Assembly: GCA_013399305.1 (NCBI GenBank)
Contig: VXAI01000308.1
Span: 3,656-67,655, forward strand
Direction of reading: 5' to 3'
DNA from: Rostratula benghalensis
Lineage: Eukaryota > Chordata > Aves > Charadriiformes > Rostratulidae
DNA: 64,000 bases
The position numbers and the translations under genes are program-made. The notes beneath the pieces are model-generated. The model searched no databases. It was not told the DNA's origin and saw nothing but the letters and a program-made list of their open reading frames with translations. Each line of letters opens with the position of its first letter. Position 1 is the first letter of the stretch. This document shows, piece after piece, positions 12,901 to 26,597 of the stretch.

Positions 12901-15900
12901 ACCAAACACTGGGGCAGGACTTCTCTTCTTCCCTCAATCATCTTCTTCCCTTTGGTGACTGCTTCTCCTCTTTCCTATTGCTTTCACACATCTGTGGAAC
13001 TCATGTTTGGTGTGTAGTACTGCCATCTTTGATCTGATATTTTTATGTGAACGTTATTCAGGGCTTTCACGTCTGTAACTTAACACTGTTGCATGTTAAA
13101 CATGCTAATTTTAGTCTGGTTTTGCGAATTATTTATTGAAGTGTAGAAACAAATACAAAATATAAATAAGAATTTAAAGAAACAAATAATATGGATGCAT
13201 TAAAATGTGTTTTTTTTCAAGGTACCAGATAAAGATAATTTTTCACTACTTTTTCTACTGCAATGCTTAAAGATCCCATCAAGATGCTTTCTCCTATTAT
13301 GAAAAATAATAGTTAGGACCAAATGAGATAGGGGCAAATGTAAGTAGAGGGAACTGAGCCTCTCTTTTGGTGTCTCAGATTCTCTTTCACATTTAGCCTT
13401 TGCTATTGAAATGCACTATCAAAACAATACCTTCTGCAGCAAAAAGGAATCCCACACATCTCATTTGGCCTTTCTGGCTCAGTTTCATTAGAAGTTTATT
13501 TATCTAAGATAAGGTTTCTTTGTTGAAAACATCCTGTCAATTAGCAGATAACATTTGACTTCAGATGTATTATTCTTCACAAACATTTTGTCAAGGATAG
13601 GGCTGGTAACTGAGTTTCTAGGGAGGAGTGGAAGTATGATGGCTATAATTACACATAACAATTAACAATAACAATATCTTGCTCGGAGTCCTTGTAGAAT
13701 AGATTGCATAACAGCCTATTTAAACAAAAGGGGGAAATAATTTAGGTTGCATACTGCACCAGCTACAGAGGGAAAATAAAAGGGAAAAGTATTCCATCTT
13801 GGGATTTTCACTGTGGTTTAAGAAGTTGGATCAGCTTTGATTTCTCACTGTAACCTGGTAAAATGTTTGTAAAGCTAAAGGAGGATGGCTTGAATTCCAT
13901 TAATATGGGTTAGTGCTTGCTTTTTTTTTTTTAACTTTTTAATTGAAGTCAGCATAAGAAAGATCTCAAGCATTAAGACAAGCATCCTTCTGTAAAGTAT
14001 TTGTGAAGATTTGTGAAGTTACTATGCTGGTTTTGACACTTCTTGCAGTCATGATGATCATAAATTTTAATTAAATAAAAACTACTGAAAACTATGAATC
14101 TGGGGCCTTGGTTTCATGGCTCTGGACATGTCTCCTCGGTCCCTTTCTGCTCCAGATGGAAAACTCCAGCATGTGACCCTTATCCTCTCAGTATGAGAAA
14201 AACACATTTCTGGGACCGTGCTTGGTACTCCCAGGCTGTGGGCAGGCAATAAAACAGGTGGATGAGGCTTCGGACACCGCAGGAGCCTCTGCATGTGGCT
14301 CCTTAGACAGCACTGTATGAAATGGCTTTCTGTGGGACATGGCCTTCCTGGCACACATGGCCACCACAGTATTTCCAGGGCATCTTTCAAATTCAGCCAG
14401 CAGCCTCCTCATAGCTTTCCTACTTATGGCACTGGGTGTCCCTCAGCCCTTTCTGGGAGCCCACAGGGGGGCTGTGGCTCTGTGGCATGCCCATCAGTGG
14501 GGCTGCTCAGTGAGAGAGGGATGCTACTGGGCTGGAGAGGGAGAGTGAGACCATGAGGTGGAGTGGATGGGCTGGGAGATTGTTAGGGGCTGAGGAAAGC
14601 TCAGGTAGCAAGGCGATCCTGAAGCAAGGGTTGGATGAATTAGTGGGAGACCACAGGTCCTGAGTAGAGCTGCCCTGAAAGAAGAGAGGAGATTGCTCCT
14701 GTCAGTAGACAGAGTGTTTGAGAAACTTCTAGAAAAGCCTTGAGCTCAGAGAGGCCAAGAGAACTTGGCTTGCAGAAGCTCAGTCCTCTGGATGGAAAGT
14801 GGAAGGCCCATGCAGGACTCTGGAGACAGAAAGACCCTTGGTCAGTTCAATCCCTTCAGTGAACTGAAATTCTGTGTATACTATTAAAAGAAAGAAGACG
14901 TGACTCTCTTGTGACTTGCAGCAGTGTGCTGAACTCTATACATCTTCGGGTAGCCTGCTTTAATTGGCTATACTGTATTTAGCAGATGAGTGAACTGCAA
15001 ATGATCACGAAAAGTAGCAGTTGCAAAAATGATGTTCATAAATCTGCCTGCTGAAAAGACAGCAGCATTGTCAAATGCCAGATGCTTGCTGAGTCCCGTG
15101 AAATTCTGCTGAGCTGATGAACAAACACTTACAGCCTGTGTTGACTCTCAGCTGGTCATGAGGATAGTGAAGAGCTGCCAAGAGGTATGTTGCTTGTTAA
15201 GAGTCTGAGACTTAAAGCCTTCAAAACAATAAACCTTGAATGTCCTTTAAAAATTAAAGGCTGGGAGAGTTGTAACATGTTTTGGTAAACTTTGGACTGA
15301 AATTCTGATCATTCCTCTGTGGCTTGAGCAACTTGATTACAAAAGCAGTCACCTTGCATAGGATGTCCAGAGTTGTGCAATGAAGTGCTGTGGTTATGTG
15401 TAAAATATCAGTTTGATTTTGTTTGTGTTTTCCTTATTATACCACGAGTATCATTCAGCTGTATATGTTTATTTGGATCAAGCTCATGCTGTTCTTGGAG
15501 GTTGCTTTTAGTGGCCTGTACTTACCTGAACTTAGTCTATGGAAGTTTGGAAAAGGATGTGCAGATGAAAAGTCAGTCCTACTGCCCAAAAATCATGAGC
15601 CAGAATTTGAAAAAATTCATGAAACTGCCTTTGGGAAAAAAAATGAAACCCAAACAACGAAACACCACCAAGCCATATCCAATCTTCCGAGTTACTATTC
15701 TCTTTTTAGCCTTTTTTTTAAGCCTTACAGTTTACTTTTTTCATGTTTTGCCCTATTTGTCTACTGAGGAAAGCTAAAAAACTGCTTTTTTAAGGGTGAG
15801 AGGAAAGACGGGAAATGTGAGAGCTGGTTCCATGTCATTGCAGTAGCCTTTCAGCAGAAAACACAAGTACTTTCAGATATTATGAAATTACAAGGTCTGG

Positions 15901-16945
15901 CAGAGTAATTACCCCAATCTGATTAAGGATGGAACGCTCACTACACTTTTTAAGAAGTGTCAGTTATGCTTATTTTTCTCAGTGAAGGCAACTGTTTAAT
16001 AAAATTTTTAGCTGTAGTCCCCAGTTTATAAAAATAATAACCTCACTTAGTGAACTACTGCTTTCTTCTGGACCATTTCAAGGGATGGTCTACTATCTGG
16101 AAGCTGCCAGAGTCCAGGGATATTCTGACCACATTGTTGTGATCTGCTAGGAAAGAGGAGGGTACAATACTAGCACTATGCTAGTTAGTAATAACAATCA
16201 ATAACAGTCTATCAGCATCCTGCCTTACATTATTTCTTTCATGAACTTGCCTAGTGAACCTGGTGAAAGATGGCTGCCTTTGACTTGGTACTACAATACC
16301 AGAGTATGGTACATCACAGTATAATAATCCTCCTCACAGACTCATTCTTAGTCAAGGGCTCAGTTAATTACATCATAGAAATTTGCCCAATCAAGACTGT
16401 AAATACATCTATAAATACTTGCAAGGCAGCATGAAGCCAACATACTATTGTTCCAATCAATTTTTAATCTGAAAAAAAGTACTTTTGATTAAAAGATTGA
16501 GAAACAGTGAATTCTTGGACATTACTCAATGTAATAAGCAAAGTATGTGTAACTCATTATGGTACAGTACTTCTTACAATGCGTCTGCTAAATATCTTGA
16601 GGAAAAAAATAGCAAAAACACCATTTAAAATACCTTATAGTAAATAAACTTGGAAAAAGCCCCTCAAACTAAAACATCTTTTGCTGTTTAGAGGCAGATA
16701 ATCCATTCTTAGTCCAGTGCACAAATTTGATTTACAGTGCATTTCAAAATATTTATCTTTTTTTTAGGGTTTCCATGAGTGCCTAGGCCAATAACCTGCT
16801 GTGTATGAAAATGTCTGGGCAGTAATTGTCATTGTTTGCAAAGCTATTCTGGAAAATAGTGAGTTTCATGGGTTTTTGTAGATTTAAGGAATGAAATTAC
16901 CAACACTGCATACATAATCCAAGTAATCTTCTGGTTTCAGAAGGT

Positions 16946-16968
16946 AAAAAAAAAAAAAAAAAAAAAAA
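16946..16968. repeat. Poly(A) tract, 23 bases
   Basis: Uninterrupted run of A. No retroelement body is recognisable immediately upstream, so it is listed as a mononucleotide repeat. Confidence 0.95.
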
Positions 16969-19033
16969 TAGATACTAACAACAGCAAAACGTTGCTTTAA
17001 ATTTTCTCCTGTTATTGGTCAGCCATAAGTGGACTGTGTTATAGCCAGTTTGACCAATATATGATTAGTTTAGCAATTCTGTATAAGTACATAACAATGT
17101 TGAAGGAAACATATGAGGAAGAGTATGATTTTTCTCAGTGGATAATCTGATCCATTTTCATATATAAGTAGTTGATGAAGAACTATGCTGATAGGATGAT
17201 ATCTGGGTACTCCTGTGATTCATCCAAAATGACTAACAAATAGCTCGGGTGCTTATTTACTTTTACAGCTTTCTGAAAACTTCATTAAAAGGAATATATT
17301 GAACTCTTTATCTTATGTATGAGCGTTAAATAACAGACCAAGTTTCCTTCAGTGTTGTTAATTACAAACTGACAGAGGTCCTTCCCTAATTAAGTATTTT
17401 ATCTCCTTTTTCTTCTACTTAAGATTCTTTTGCAAGCTACCACATAGTTGGTAGGTATGCAACCTATCACACATCGCAGAGTGAATATACCTTTCTGAAT
17501 ATACCTTTCTGGCAACTGTTAAAGAAGTGATGGGGGTAAGGAGATTTGAGAAAAGTCTCAGAATTTTGGCTGATTTTTTTGGTTTTTTTTTTTTTTAAAG
17601 AGCACAAACAGCATTTCTGACTCAGAACAAAAATGACAAGTGAGTCTTTAAAAGGTGTTACCAGTGTCCTTTAAAAGTATGTATATGGACCAAGAAAACT
17701 ACTCAGAAAGCATTGTTTAGAGAAACAATTTTTAAATTAAAAGTTTTCCACAATGACCTATATATTGCATAATCAATATGCAGTTGCAGTTTATTGACAT
17801 TGGAAAAATGCAAAACCCACTTATGGTTTCCCTTCATTCCTCCTTGACAGATTTTACAATCACCCCATCTTTAGTGAATCTTTTGCTCAGTTAATGTTTC
17901 AGGACATCAGCAGTGTCGTCAAGATCATGTGTAAATGAGCATATCCAGGGACCAAAGTATATATTCACTGATGATTACATAAGCATTGCATCCATGCTAT
18001 GCACAGCTTTTGAGAAATTCCAGCTTTATCTTATGCTACCTTGTCACAGATATATTTTTCTGTTAAAGAGGAATTCTTTTAAAAGTGGCTTAGGAATGAT
18101 TTTGTGCCAGAAGTTGCCTGACACTCCCTTTTTGAAAACTGGCCACTATCAGTCATATTTAAACTTTAAAAGTTACAAGCATTTTATTCCATTGGTACCT
18201 GGAACCAAGTGCCAAATCATATAAGTTGCATAATATGATATTTATTTTAACATTCTCTTCCCTTCAGACTAGTTACCTGTTACAAGGATGAATACAGTAC
18301 CATAAACTGCATTTATGCTGCTTTCTGTGTAACGTGAAATTTGGGTTTTTTTTCACCAAAAAAATAGTTTTGACTTTTTTTTTTTTACAGAACTACTTTG
18401 TCACATAATAAGCTAATTTTAAAATGGTCCTTTGCTTATTGTGTAGCTTTGTGCCACATGGTAGTGATGCCACAGAACAGAGGGATTGCACTTACTGAAT
18501 TGGCTTGCAGTGGAGGTCTTTCCTCCCAAAACTGCTTCTTCTGTTTCATGAAGCTCTGAGAACCCAAAAGGCATATGGGAAACGAACTGGTAATACACGT
18601 GAGAGGCAGTAACATATTTTCTTAATTTGCAAACACTTAAGATGTTGCCCTGAAACAGTCTCTGATGTATTACGCTGCCTGGTTTGATGCTGTCATCGCA
18701 GCTGTGAGAAATGCCATATACAGATAGATTTTGGACTATATACCAATAAAGTCAAGTACTTATACATTTGGAAATGGGAGACTCCAAGAGGTTTGTGCAA
18801 TAAAAGTTGAGTTAGAATTTCTTGTCCTTGAGGGCCTGTAAGTGCTCCCTCTCTTACTTCAGGTGCATTAGGGAACTGACTACTTCATCATTACTCATCC
18901 TCCAGCTTGGCACTGGAAATGAAGAAAGGTTTGAAAGAGTTTGGAAATTAACTGTGAACCCTTTGCTGTGAGTGTTGAGAAACCATCAGTCTTAGGTAAC
19001 CTCAGGCCCTTTCTAAACTAATAGAAGTAGCTG

Positions 19034-19530
19034 TCAGAGTGTGAAGTGGGTCGATGCACAGCTCTTACATTTCCTCTCAAAACTGCCTTTAGGTGGCTGT
19101 CCCTGTTGGAAGTTTTCTGAAGAGGAGGTTAAGGAGTGTTGTCGATAGGCTCTTTGATGCTTCCTTTGTGGCTTGTGAGAGTGTTTCTGGAGTTGCTGTT
19201 GGAGAAATTCTGTCTGAAGGAAAGCTAAACTTCTTGATGGTGTTCCTGTGCCTTGGTGTTGGACCATACAATTCTAGTCAATAAGAAGTTGCTCCTGAAT
19301 CTTTTTTGGGAAGTGTTTGTGCTGCTGTCATGAGTTGATTTCTTAACGTGATGAAGTCGTCCATAGGGATGCTTGGATGTCCCAGGAGTTGACTGATATC
19401 TGGCACTGTGAAGAGCAGCAAATCCATGGAGTTCATGGGAATTTGTGTGGAGCAAGTCATCATGTTTAGTCAATTCTAGATATTCTGTATTATTCAGTGA
19501 AGTTGCATGAGGAGATAGGAAGGCACACAA
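19034..19530 (-). pseudogene. Possible decayed coding sequence, family unknown
   Basis: On the minus strand several open frames overlap in about 500 bases. One reading frame (19463 down to 19089) is open except for a single stop at about 19278 and reads like protein, for example PDISQLLGHPSIPMDDFITL and ATPETLSQATKEASKSL. A second frame is open over 19225-19530 and a third over 19034-19267. This pattern could mean a frameshifted retrocopy or an old mobile-element gene, or it may be chance. The assembly gap at 19576 removes the upstream sequence. I do not recognise the family. Confidence 0.25.
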
Positions 19531-19575
19531 GCAGATCCCAGGCTGGCCATGATGTTGCAGTCTTACAACCTATGA

Positions 19576-19705
19576 NNNNNNNNNNNNNNNNNNNNNNNNN
19601 NNNNNNNNNNNNNNNNNNNNNNNNNNNNNNNNNNNNNNNNNNNNNNNNNNNNNNNNNNNNNNNNNNNNNNNNNNNNNNNNNNNNNNNNNNNNNNNNNNNN
19701 NNNNN
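19576..19705. other. Assembly gap (130 N)
   Basis: 130 unknown bases. Frames that appear to cross it are not meaningful. Confidence 1.
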
Positions 19706-21874
19706 CTTTTGTAGTCCCCTTCAAAGGTTAGAAGAAACCATTCTTTATCACTAATGGAGCGTAACACTTTTTCCCTAGCAAGTTAATTATTTCTTAGATC
19801 TCTGCTTAGAACAAAGAGGTAGTAAAATAGGCCTGATCTGATAATCCCCCAGTACTGGAAACTCATTATCGAGCCTGCCAGCAGTTAGAAGACCTTCAGT
19901 GCTGATGGTGCCAGGGTAGTTGGAGCCAAAAACTGCTTTGGTACTACAGTGATAAGGGCTGAGATACTCCTGTTTTTCAGGTAGTTAGTGGCGGAGCAAG
20001 AGAGGTCACATCATTGCCCTGAGAGGCAGCAAGTATCCAGTACTTTGATGAAAATGTGCCTTTTAGAGGCTGTAGCTAATGCAGAAATTAGCAGGGTAAG
20101 AGACATTTGGCCTCTTGATCTGACTTACTAGGGCTGATGATGCATGTTTGCTTTCAGAAGATACAGTGCCATTCTGACAGTCTTTGCTTTGAAATCAAGC
20201 AGTGGTCTGGCATGTGTGCACATTAAGAGGCAATTTAAATAGTCATCACTGAGCTTTGTTGTGGTCTGAGAGACTTAGATTCTGCATTTGTGTGATTAGA
20301 TATTTTGAGCCCTGCTAGCAGGGGTAGAGAGACAGAAACTCTATTAATACTTTGCTTTCGTATAGATATTAAATTATTTTTTAAAAAAACAGCTGGCAAT
20401 AAATTGAAATGGCAGCAGCTTGAATGTTGCTAGGTTTAACCTCAGTTATTGGATTCTTGGTGGTAAAAAAATTATAGATGCTGCAAGCCCAGGTGGTAAA
20501 ATGAAACATAATCATATAAAGCTCCTGTCTTGCTGAGTAGTTAATCACTTGAGGAGCAGGACATTATAAAAAAGAAAATCTAGTAATCTTAATAATAAGC
20601 ATTGCTACCAGTCAAGCTTATGCTGTGTTGGTTAGGAAAAAACAATTATGGTTTTTCATTTCCCTATCTCAGGGAATCTTAGGCCGAAGTCAGTAAAGTG
20701 AGATTCCCCTTCTTGCCTGCTTATAATCTGTTCATTGGCCTCTCTGTTAGTATGAAGCCAAAAATCCTTTGGTTTTATATTTACAGAATTTATACTGTGT
20801 TACTGAACTTAGTCTTATACTAAAAGCAGTAGAAGAACCTGAGGTACCTGCTGTTTGTGCCAGAACTTGTTGAACTCTAGAAAAAAAATTAAACACTTGG
20901 CTCTAATCAGGCTCTCTGTTTCCAAGTGTGGTTTCACAATGGCAGTATTTGAAACCCACAGTCAGAATGTATATTTATCCCATCTAATTCTAGTACTTAT
21001 CACCCCGTATCTGTCACTTGCTATGTGATGTTGAAATAGGCAGAAGTTTTAAAAAAAGACAAAGCTAGGCTTAAGATAAGCTCAGGAGAAATATAGCTCC
21101 GAGTGTGTTCAAAATACAAGTCTTTTAAGATCTGTCAAGCAAGGCAGAACTATGATGAGACAAAATAAAAAAAACCCCAACACTGAAATCTAACCAACCA
21201 AACAAACCAAAACCTAAACCAAACAAAACACTGGACCAGAAAGAAAGGTGCAAAACTGAATAGCATGCTTAAAAATGAAATATTTTCCAAAGCTATTTGC
21301 CTATTTCTTTATTTTTAAATCTGAGTGATACGTTGTGTGATAAAAGACCCAGAAAGCAGCTCAGAGACACAATAGCAGGAGGAGGAGGAGGCCAAATAAG
21401 ATCTTGCCAAGCCCATCACAGGAGCCAGCAGCTCACTAAAGGCCCATCTGCACAAGCTCAGAGGAGCTCAGGGACGCACAAGGGCAGGCAGGAACCCAAA
21501 TCAAGTACTCCTGAGGAATGACCACCTTATCCAGTCTCGTCCCCCAAAAATGGAAAAAATGAAGTGGAAGGGGAGCACCAGAACTATGTAAGGAGTAGTC
21601 TCACAGTGTGGTTTGGCTTGATGTAACTTTCTGTATTCAGACATGGCAGACAGAAAACAGGATTTTTCTGGATTATTCCTGATGAAGTGGAAATCCTAAT
21701 AAGCTTCTGTGAAACTTAAATTCTTTTACATGAGTTTAAACTAGAGTGAGAGGCGTTTTTTTTTTTATTTCATAGCTGTGGAAATTAGACAAAGATGTGA
21801 TATTAGCAGCTATCTCATAGAAAAGGTGTCTCCCTTGCAGGGTGAGATCTGCTTGAATGCAGTTCTCACGCACA

Positions 21875-21960
21875 GATTCATCTGGCCTCTACCTAAAGGC
21901 CTACATGCTTACCTAGTGTTCTACCTAAGTGTCCCACTTAGATGCCTATACCTGGTGCTT
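21875..21960 (-). repeat. Possible old dispersed-repeat fragment
   Basis: The minus strand holds several spaced copies of a TAGGCA/TTAGGTA-like word (for example TTAGGTAGAACACTAGGTAAG), a pattern I associate with an old amniote interspersed repeat rich in AGGCACCTAA-type words. The family cannot be named from sequence alone. Confidence 0.25.
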
Positions 21961-24807
21961 GTACAGCCTTTGATCAACTGCTGTGGCCTTTGCAGTGACC
22001 TATCCAGTAAGAAATATATCACAAAAATTTAGGTGGGATCTAATCTCTGTAAATTTAGGTCTACTGTTGTCTCTTGGTTTTGTGCTTCTAATTTAAAGAG
22101 AAATAAGCTGTGTAGAAATGCCCAGGGTAAAGAAGAGGAAGTAGCAATATTATTACTTAATTTTGAAATGAGATAACAAATCTTGGTCAAAATAATTTTG
22201 ATTTTATTTCTCTTTACCTTGTGATTGATATACGCAGATGCTCTTAACTGCTCACAAATATTGTACCTGTTTTGTACTTCTTGTTTATCTTGGACCACGG
22301 TGAATACTTCGATAACGTACTATGCTGTTGTTATAAATCAAGGCATATTTTTGGGACCGAACATCTGTGAATGATCTGTCTGCCATATATTTTTTAACTG
22401 TTCTCCATAAGTTAAAGCAGCAGCATTGCTTACATTGCCAACACGGAGAAACCTTATGTTTAAGCAGCATTTATTGAAATGGAGCTTTCTACATCCAAAA
22501 CTAGCCCCTTGGATTTTTATGTATTTCCTTACTTTATTTCCTTCCTGTGCCCTTGAGGAAGGGAGATAGCCCACTGTCGAACATAAATATATAGGTTTTG
22601 AGGAAAGGGAGGGAACAAACAAGGGAGTCCGGCTCAACCCTATTAGCCAGATATTTACCTCCATGCTATAAAGTGACATCTACCGATAAAAGAGAGTCCT
22701 GATATTAAAACCAATTACCAAGCCTACCAAACTGAGAGATGAAGAACCATATCTTAGTCCGTGATGCCTTGCATAATTTTCTTATACCACCAAAACTGAA
22801 GAACTAACTTGCACTTTTCCCCTGAAGCCTAAGGCATCCAAGTAAAACATCCCAGTTTTTATATATGTCTTTGGTTGTGAAGGTGAAGTTCAAACTATAG
22901 CAACATCAAATGACTTTTAAGCTCTGTTCATATTGGAAAACAATCCGATGGCTCTTAGTTTTTGAGGTGTAATCAATGCGCATTACATTTATTTAGCTTT
23001 TTACTGAAACAATTCAGTACTCAGCTAACCAATTTCAATCATCTTGTTAGTGGAAAAAAACACCTAGAAGCACCTAAAAAGGCCAAGAACACTCCTTCCC
23101 TAAATACACTTAAGGGTCTTCTACAGATCCCAACACACCCTTCCTCCACCAGTCTCCCTCAGCAAACAACACTGTAGAGATTTCTCTCTTCTTCTTTAAA
23201 CAGTTTAACTCATCTCTTATCTTTCTTTGTTCTGGCTGCAGTAGCCAAAGTAAAGTAATGGATAGAAAATAACTAGTACAATTAAGTCCCAGTCTTATTC
23301 AAAGCGAGGGGTTTATAACATAGAATCCTCTTTTCAATATCGCAGTTAAGTCTAGACAGCAAGATGGTGTTTCATCCTCCATCCTAGCCTAACAAGAGTG
23401 CAATGTGTTTTTTTGAATGTACTGATATATTTTTGCTCATATATGAACATTCTAGCTATTTGAGCTGTTGATTAATAGAGAAATAGAACTCTGTAACTGT
23501 CAACGAGATGATCATGAATCAGGTAGGGTCTTTGCAATCAAACAGCCTTTTAAGTTCTGTAAAGTGCAGTCATATAAAAATACTGGGTTTGGAAGTAACT
23601 GCATCAAGTATGCATCCAGTTGCAAAAGCTCTTTCACCATTTATACAAAATTTGAAATGTGAAGAGACTAAGGAAGAATGAACTTAACACATGGTTTAAT
23701 ATTTTTGCTCAAAGTCCAGATCCAGACTGTATTCCATGCTTTGAGACTTGGTATTCTTCACTTTTTGCATAGGTCTACATTCCTGTTCTCAGACTAACAC
23801 AGTGTGTTGTAGTTGTGTGGCCAAATTTTCATGTTTTAAAGAAATTATTTAATTTATCATACCTTTTGTTTAAATAAAACCTGAATTTCAGGTCTAATTT
23901 GATAACTAATGACTTGCTATTTTTAAAAAGGAGAAAAAAATATCCTTTTTTCCAGACCGGTTTATGGATATATCAGCTTGACTCTTACTGTAGTCTCTGA
24001 GATAACTAGATAGTCGTGTCTCTTTACCAAGAGGATTTAGGTAATTTAATTTAATTTAAAACAGAAGAAAACATTTAGAACAAGGTTTTTTATTATTACC
24101 TTCAAGAGCTTAAGAGCACAGACAAAAATGTTTAACTGATCATTTGGTAGATATTATCCTGTGTAAGACACTGGAGGTAACTGAACATATGACAAGCTTT
24201 TCATATTGTACTTCTGTTATAAATCAAGAATAGAGGGAGAAGTGGGAGTAGAAATAGTTGTATAACAGTAACAAATGATTGCCTACACTTCCTCCTCCTT
24301 TTGTGGGCCTGTCTGTTCCACTTAATTGCATCTTGTGGTCTGTAATTAATCTTTGATAAGCAGAGTTTTGTGGGGAGGAAGCTGGAAAAACATTCATTCT
24401 TGCTGTGAGATGTTTAGAAATCTCACTGTGTTCCATCATGTGGAAAAAGCCTCCTAAAACCCCTTGAAGACCTGGAAGATCTTGGTTACAACTCATCCTT
24501 AATTAAAGTATCTTCCCATTTTGGCTGGAAAGACTCAGATTTTATGAGATTGTGAACAGACATCTATAAGAAAGAGACCTTCCAGCTCCTTAAACAACAT
24601 GACCAGTCTTCATATTTTCTTACTTCTATAATTCTGGCATTTTGTTAGGACAAAAGCTATTTACATTGTCCAAGCTAGGACAGATAATCCTAGGGCTAGA
24701 CCAATATGTATACTTAATAAATAGCTAGGATCCACATTTGATAATTGTTCACATGTGGACTTCTGAAAAAAATAGAATTATCGGGATTTGGCTCTGCTAC
24801 TTGAGGC

Positions 24808-26597
24808 ATAGAAACATACAATAGTCTGGGTTGGAAAGGACCTTAAAAAACACCTAATTTCAATGGGCCATGGGAAAGAACACCTTCCACTAGACCAGAT
24901 TACTGAAAGCCCCATCCAACCTGAACTTGAACACTTCCAGGGGGCATCTACCACCTCTCTGGGCAACCTGTGCAAGTGTTTGTTTCACCACCTTTCTTGT
25001 GAATATTTGTTCCTTAAATCTACTCTGAAGCTACCCCCTTTTAGTTTGAAATCATTACCCCCCTGTCCTATTGAATCAGGCCCTGCTGTGAAGGTTGTCC
25101 CCATCTTACTTGAAAGCCCCCTTTAACTACATGAAAAACTGCAATAAGGTCTCCCTGAAGCCTTCTCTTCTCCAGGCTGAACAACCTCAACTCCCTCACT
25201 TTGTCTTTACAGGAGAGGTGATCCACTCCTCTGAGATCTTCATGCCCTACCCACACCATGTCCTCCAGGTATGTCAATTGCACCATTTATCTTGGTGTCA
25301 TCTGCAAACTTGCTGAGGGTGCACTGATGTCTATGTCATTGAACAGTACTGATCTCAGCATGGACTCTTGAACAGCACCCCTTTTTACTGATGTTCTGGA
25401 CATCGGGCTGTTGACCACTCCTCTAAATGCAACCATTCAACCAATTCCTCATCCACCGAACAAACCATTGATCAAATCCATGTCTATCCAATTTAGGGAG
25501 AAGGGTGTTGTGGAGGACTGTCTCAAAGGCCTCACAGGGGTCCAGATAAATCACATCTGTAGTTCTTCCCTTGTCCAATGATGCAGTCCCTCCATCACAG
25601 CAGGTCATGAGATTGGTCTGGCACAACTTGCCCTTGAGGAAACCATGCTGGCTGTCTCAAATAACCTCCGTGTTCTCTATGTGCCTTTGCATAGCTTAGC
25701 ACACTTCCTGTGCATTTGCTTCTGGTCTCCTGCCATTCTTTCCTGATTTCTTACACCTGGGGTTTGAGAGCTCTTGTGCTCTATGGAAAGCTTCCTTAAA
25801 GATCTGCCAGCTCTGTTCTGTTCCCTTGTCCTTGAGGGCAGTCTCTGAAGGAGTCCCATTGACTAAGTCCTTGAAAATTGGAATTTTTCTTCTCTAAAGC
25901 TCAGGGTCTTATTTTACTCTTCACTTCAACCATATACCTGAGGACTGCAGACTTTACCAGTGTGTGATCACTGCAGCCCAGGCTGCCTCCAAACTTCACA
26001 TCACTGATGAGCGAAATGGCAATGGTGACCAATGGGTGCAGTAACACATCCCCTCTGGTGGGGCTGCCTATTAACCTAGTTTAAGAACTTATCCTCAATG
26101 CATTCCAGGAGTCTCCTGGATTGCCTACAGCCCACCATGTTACTTTTCCAGCAGATGTCAGGGTGATTGAAGTCCCCCAGCAGGATGAGAACCTGCAAGG
26201 ACTTCAGCCTCCTGTAGCTGGAGTAAGAAGGCTTCATCAATAGCTGCACCCTTGACTGGGAAGCCCCTAGTGGACCCCAGTCACAGCATTCCCTTTGTTC
26301 TCTCAGTCTCTAATTATTGCCCATAAGCTTTCAACCTGATTGTGGCTAGTCTTCTGAGAAAGCTCTTCACACTTTATCCATTTCTTGATGTGGAAGGTAA
26401 CATCACTACCCCTCCTTCCTCACCTGTCTCTTCCAAACAGCCTTTAGCCATTGATAGCCACACTCCAGCCCTGGGGTGCATCCCACCAGGTTTCAGTAAT
26501 GGCAGCTACGTTGTAGCTTTCTAGCAGCACAATGGCTTCCAGATCTTCTTGTTTGTTGACCATGTTGCGTGTATTGGTGTAGAGGCACTTAATTTGA
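24808..26597 (-). mobile_element. CR1 LINE, long decayed copy with internal deletion
   Basis: The plus strand starts with a degraded reverse-complement CR1 3' end (ATAGAAACATACAATAGTC, then GGTTGGAAAGGACCTT) and runs through antisense ORF2. The minus frame at 25423-25626 holds the start of the reverse transcriptase palm as [13 protein letters not shown]; the usual LDFxKAFDT is damaged. From about 25860 to 26597 the sequence corresponds to the CR1 apurinic-type endonuclease, ending at the block for its N-terminal part. The linker between endonuclease and reverse transcriptase is much shorter than in an intact element, with a join near 25660-25690, so an internal deletion is inferred. Many stops and frameshifts show this copy is old. 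Confidence 0.88.

Larger units (their letters stand above)
9999..24807. other. Intergenic DNA, ADAMTS6 side
   Basis: About 14.8 kb between the inferred end of ADAMTS6 and the next CR1 copy. No exon of a known gene is recognisable on either strand. It contains a GC-richer patch at about 14100-14800, an A23 run, small tandem duplications (11 bp twice at 10373-10394; 14 bp twice at 17483-17510), a gap at 19576-19705, and a coding-like broken stretch at 19034-19530. The 134-codon frame at 15373-15777 has no family features. The rest is ordinary AT-rich sequence. Confidence 0.7.

Noticed and set aside
19497..19767. Frames spanning the N run
   Set aside because: They exist only because N was read through; the real sequence is unknown.
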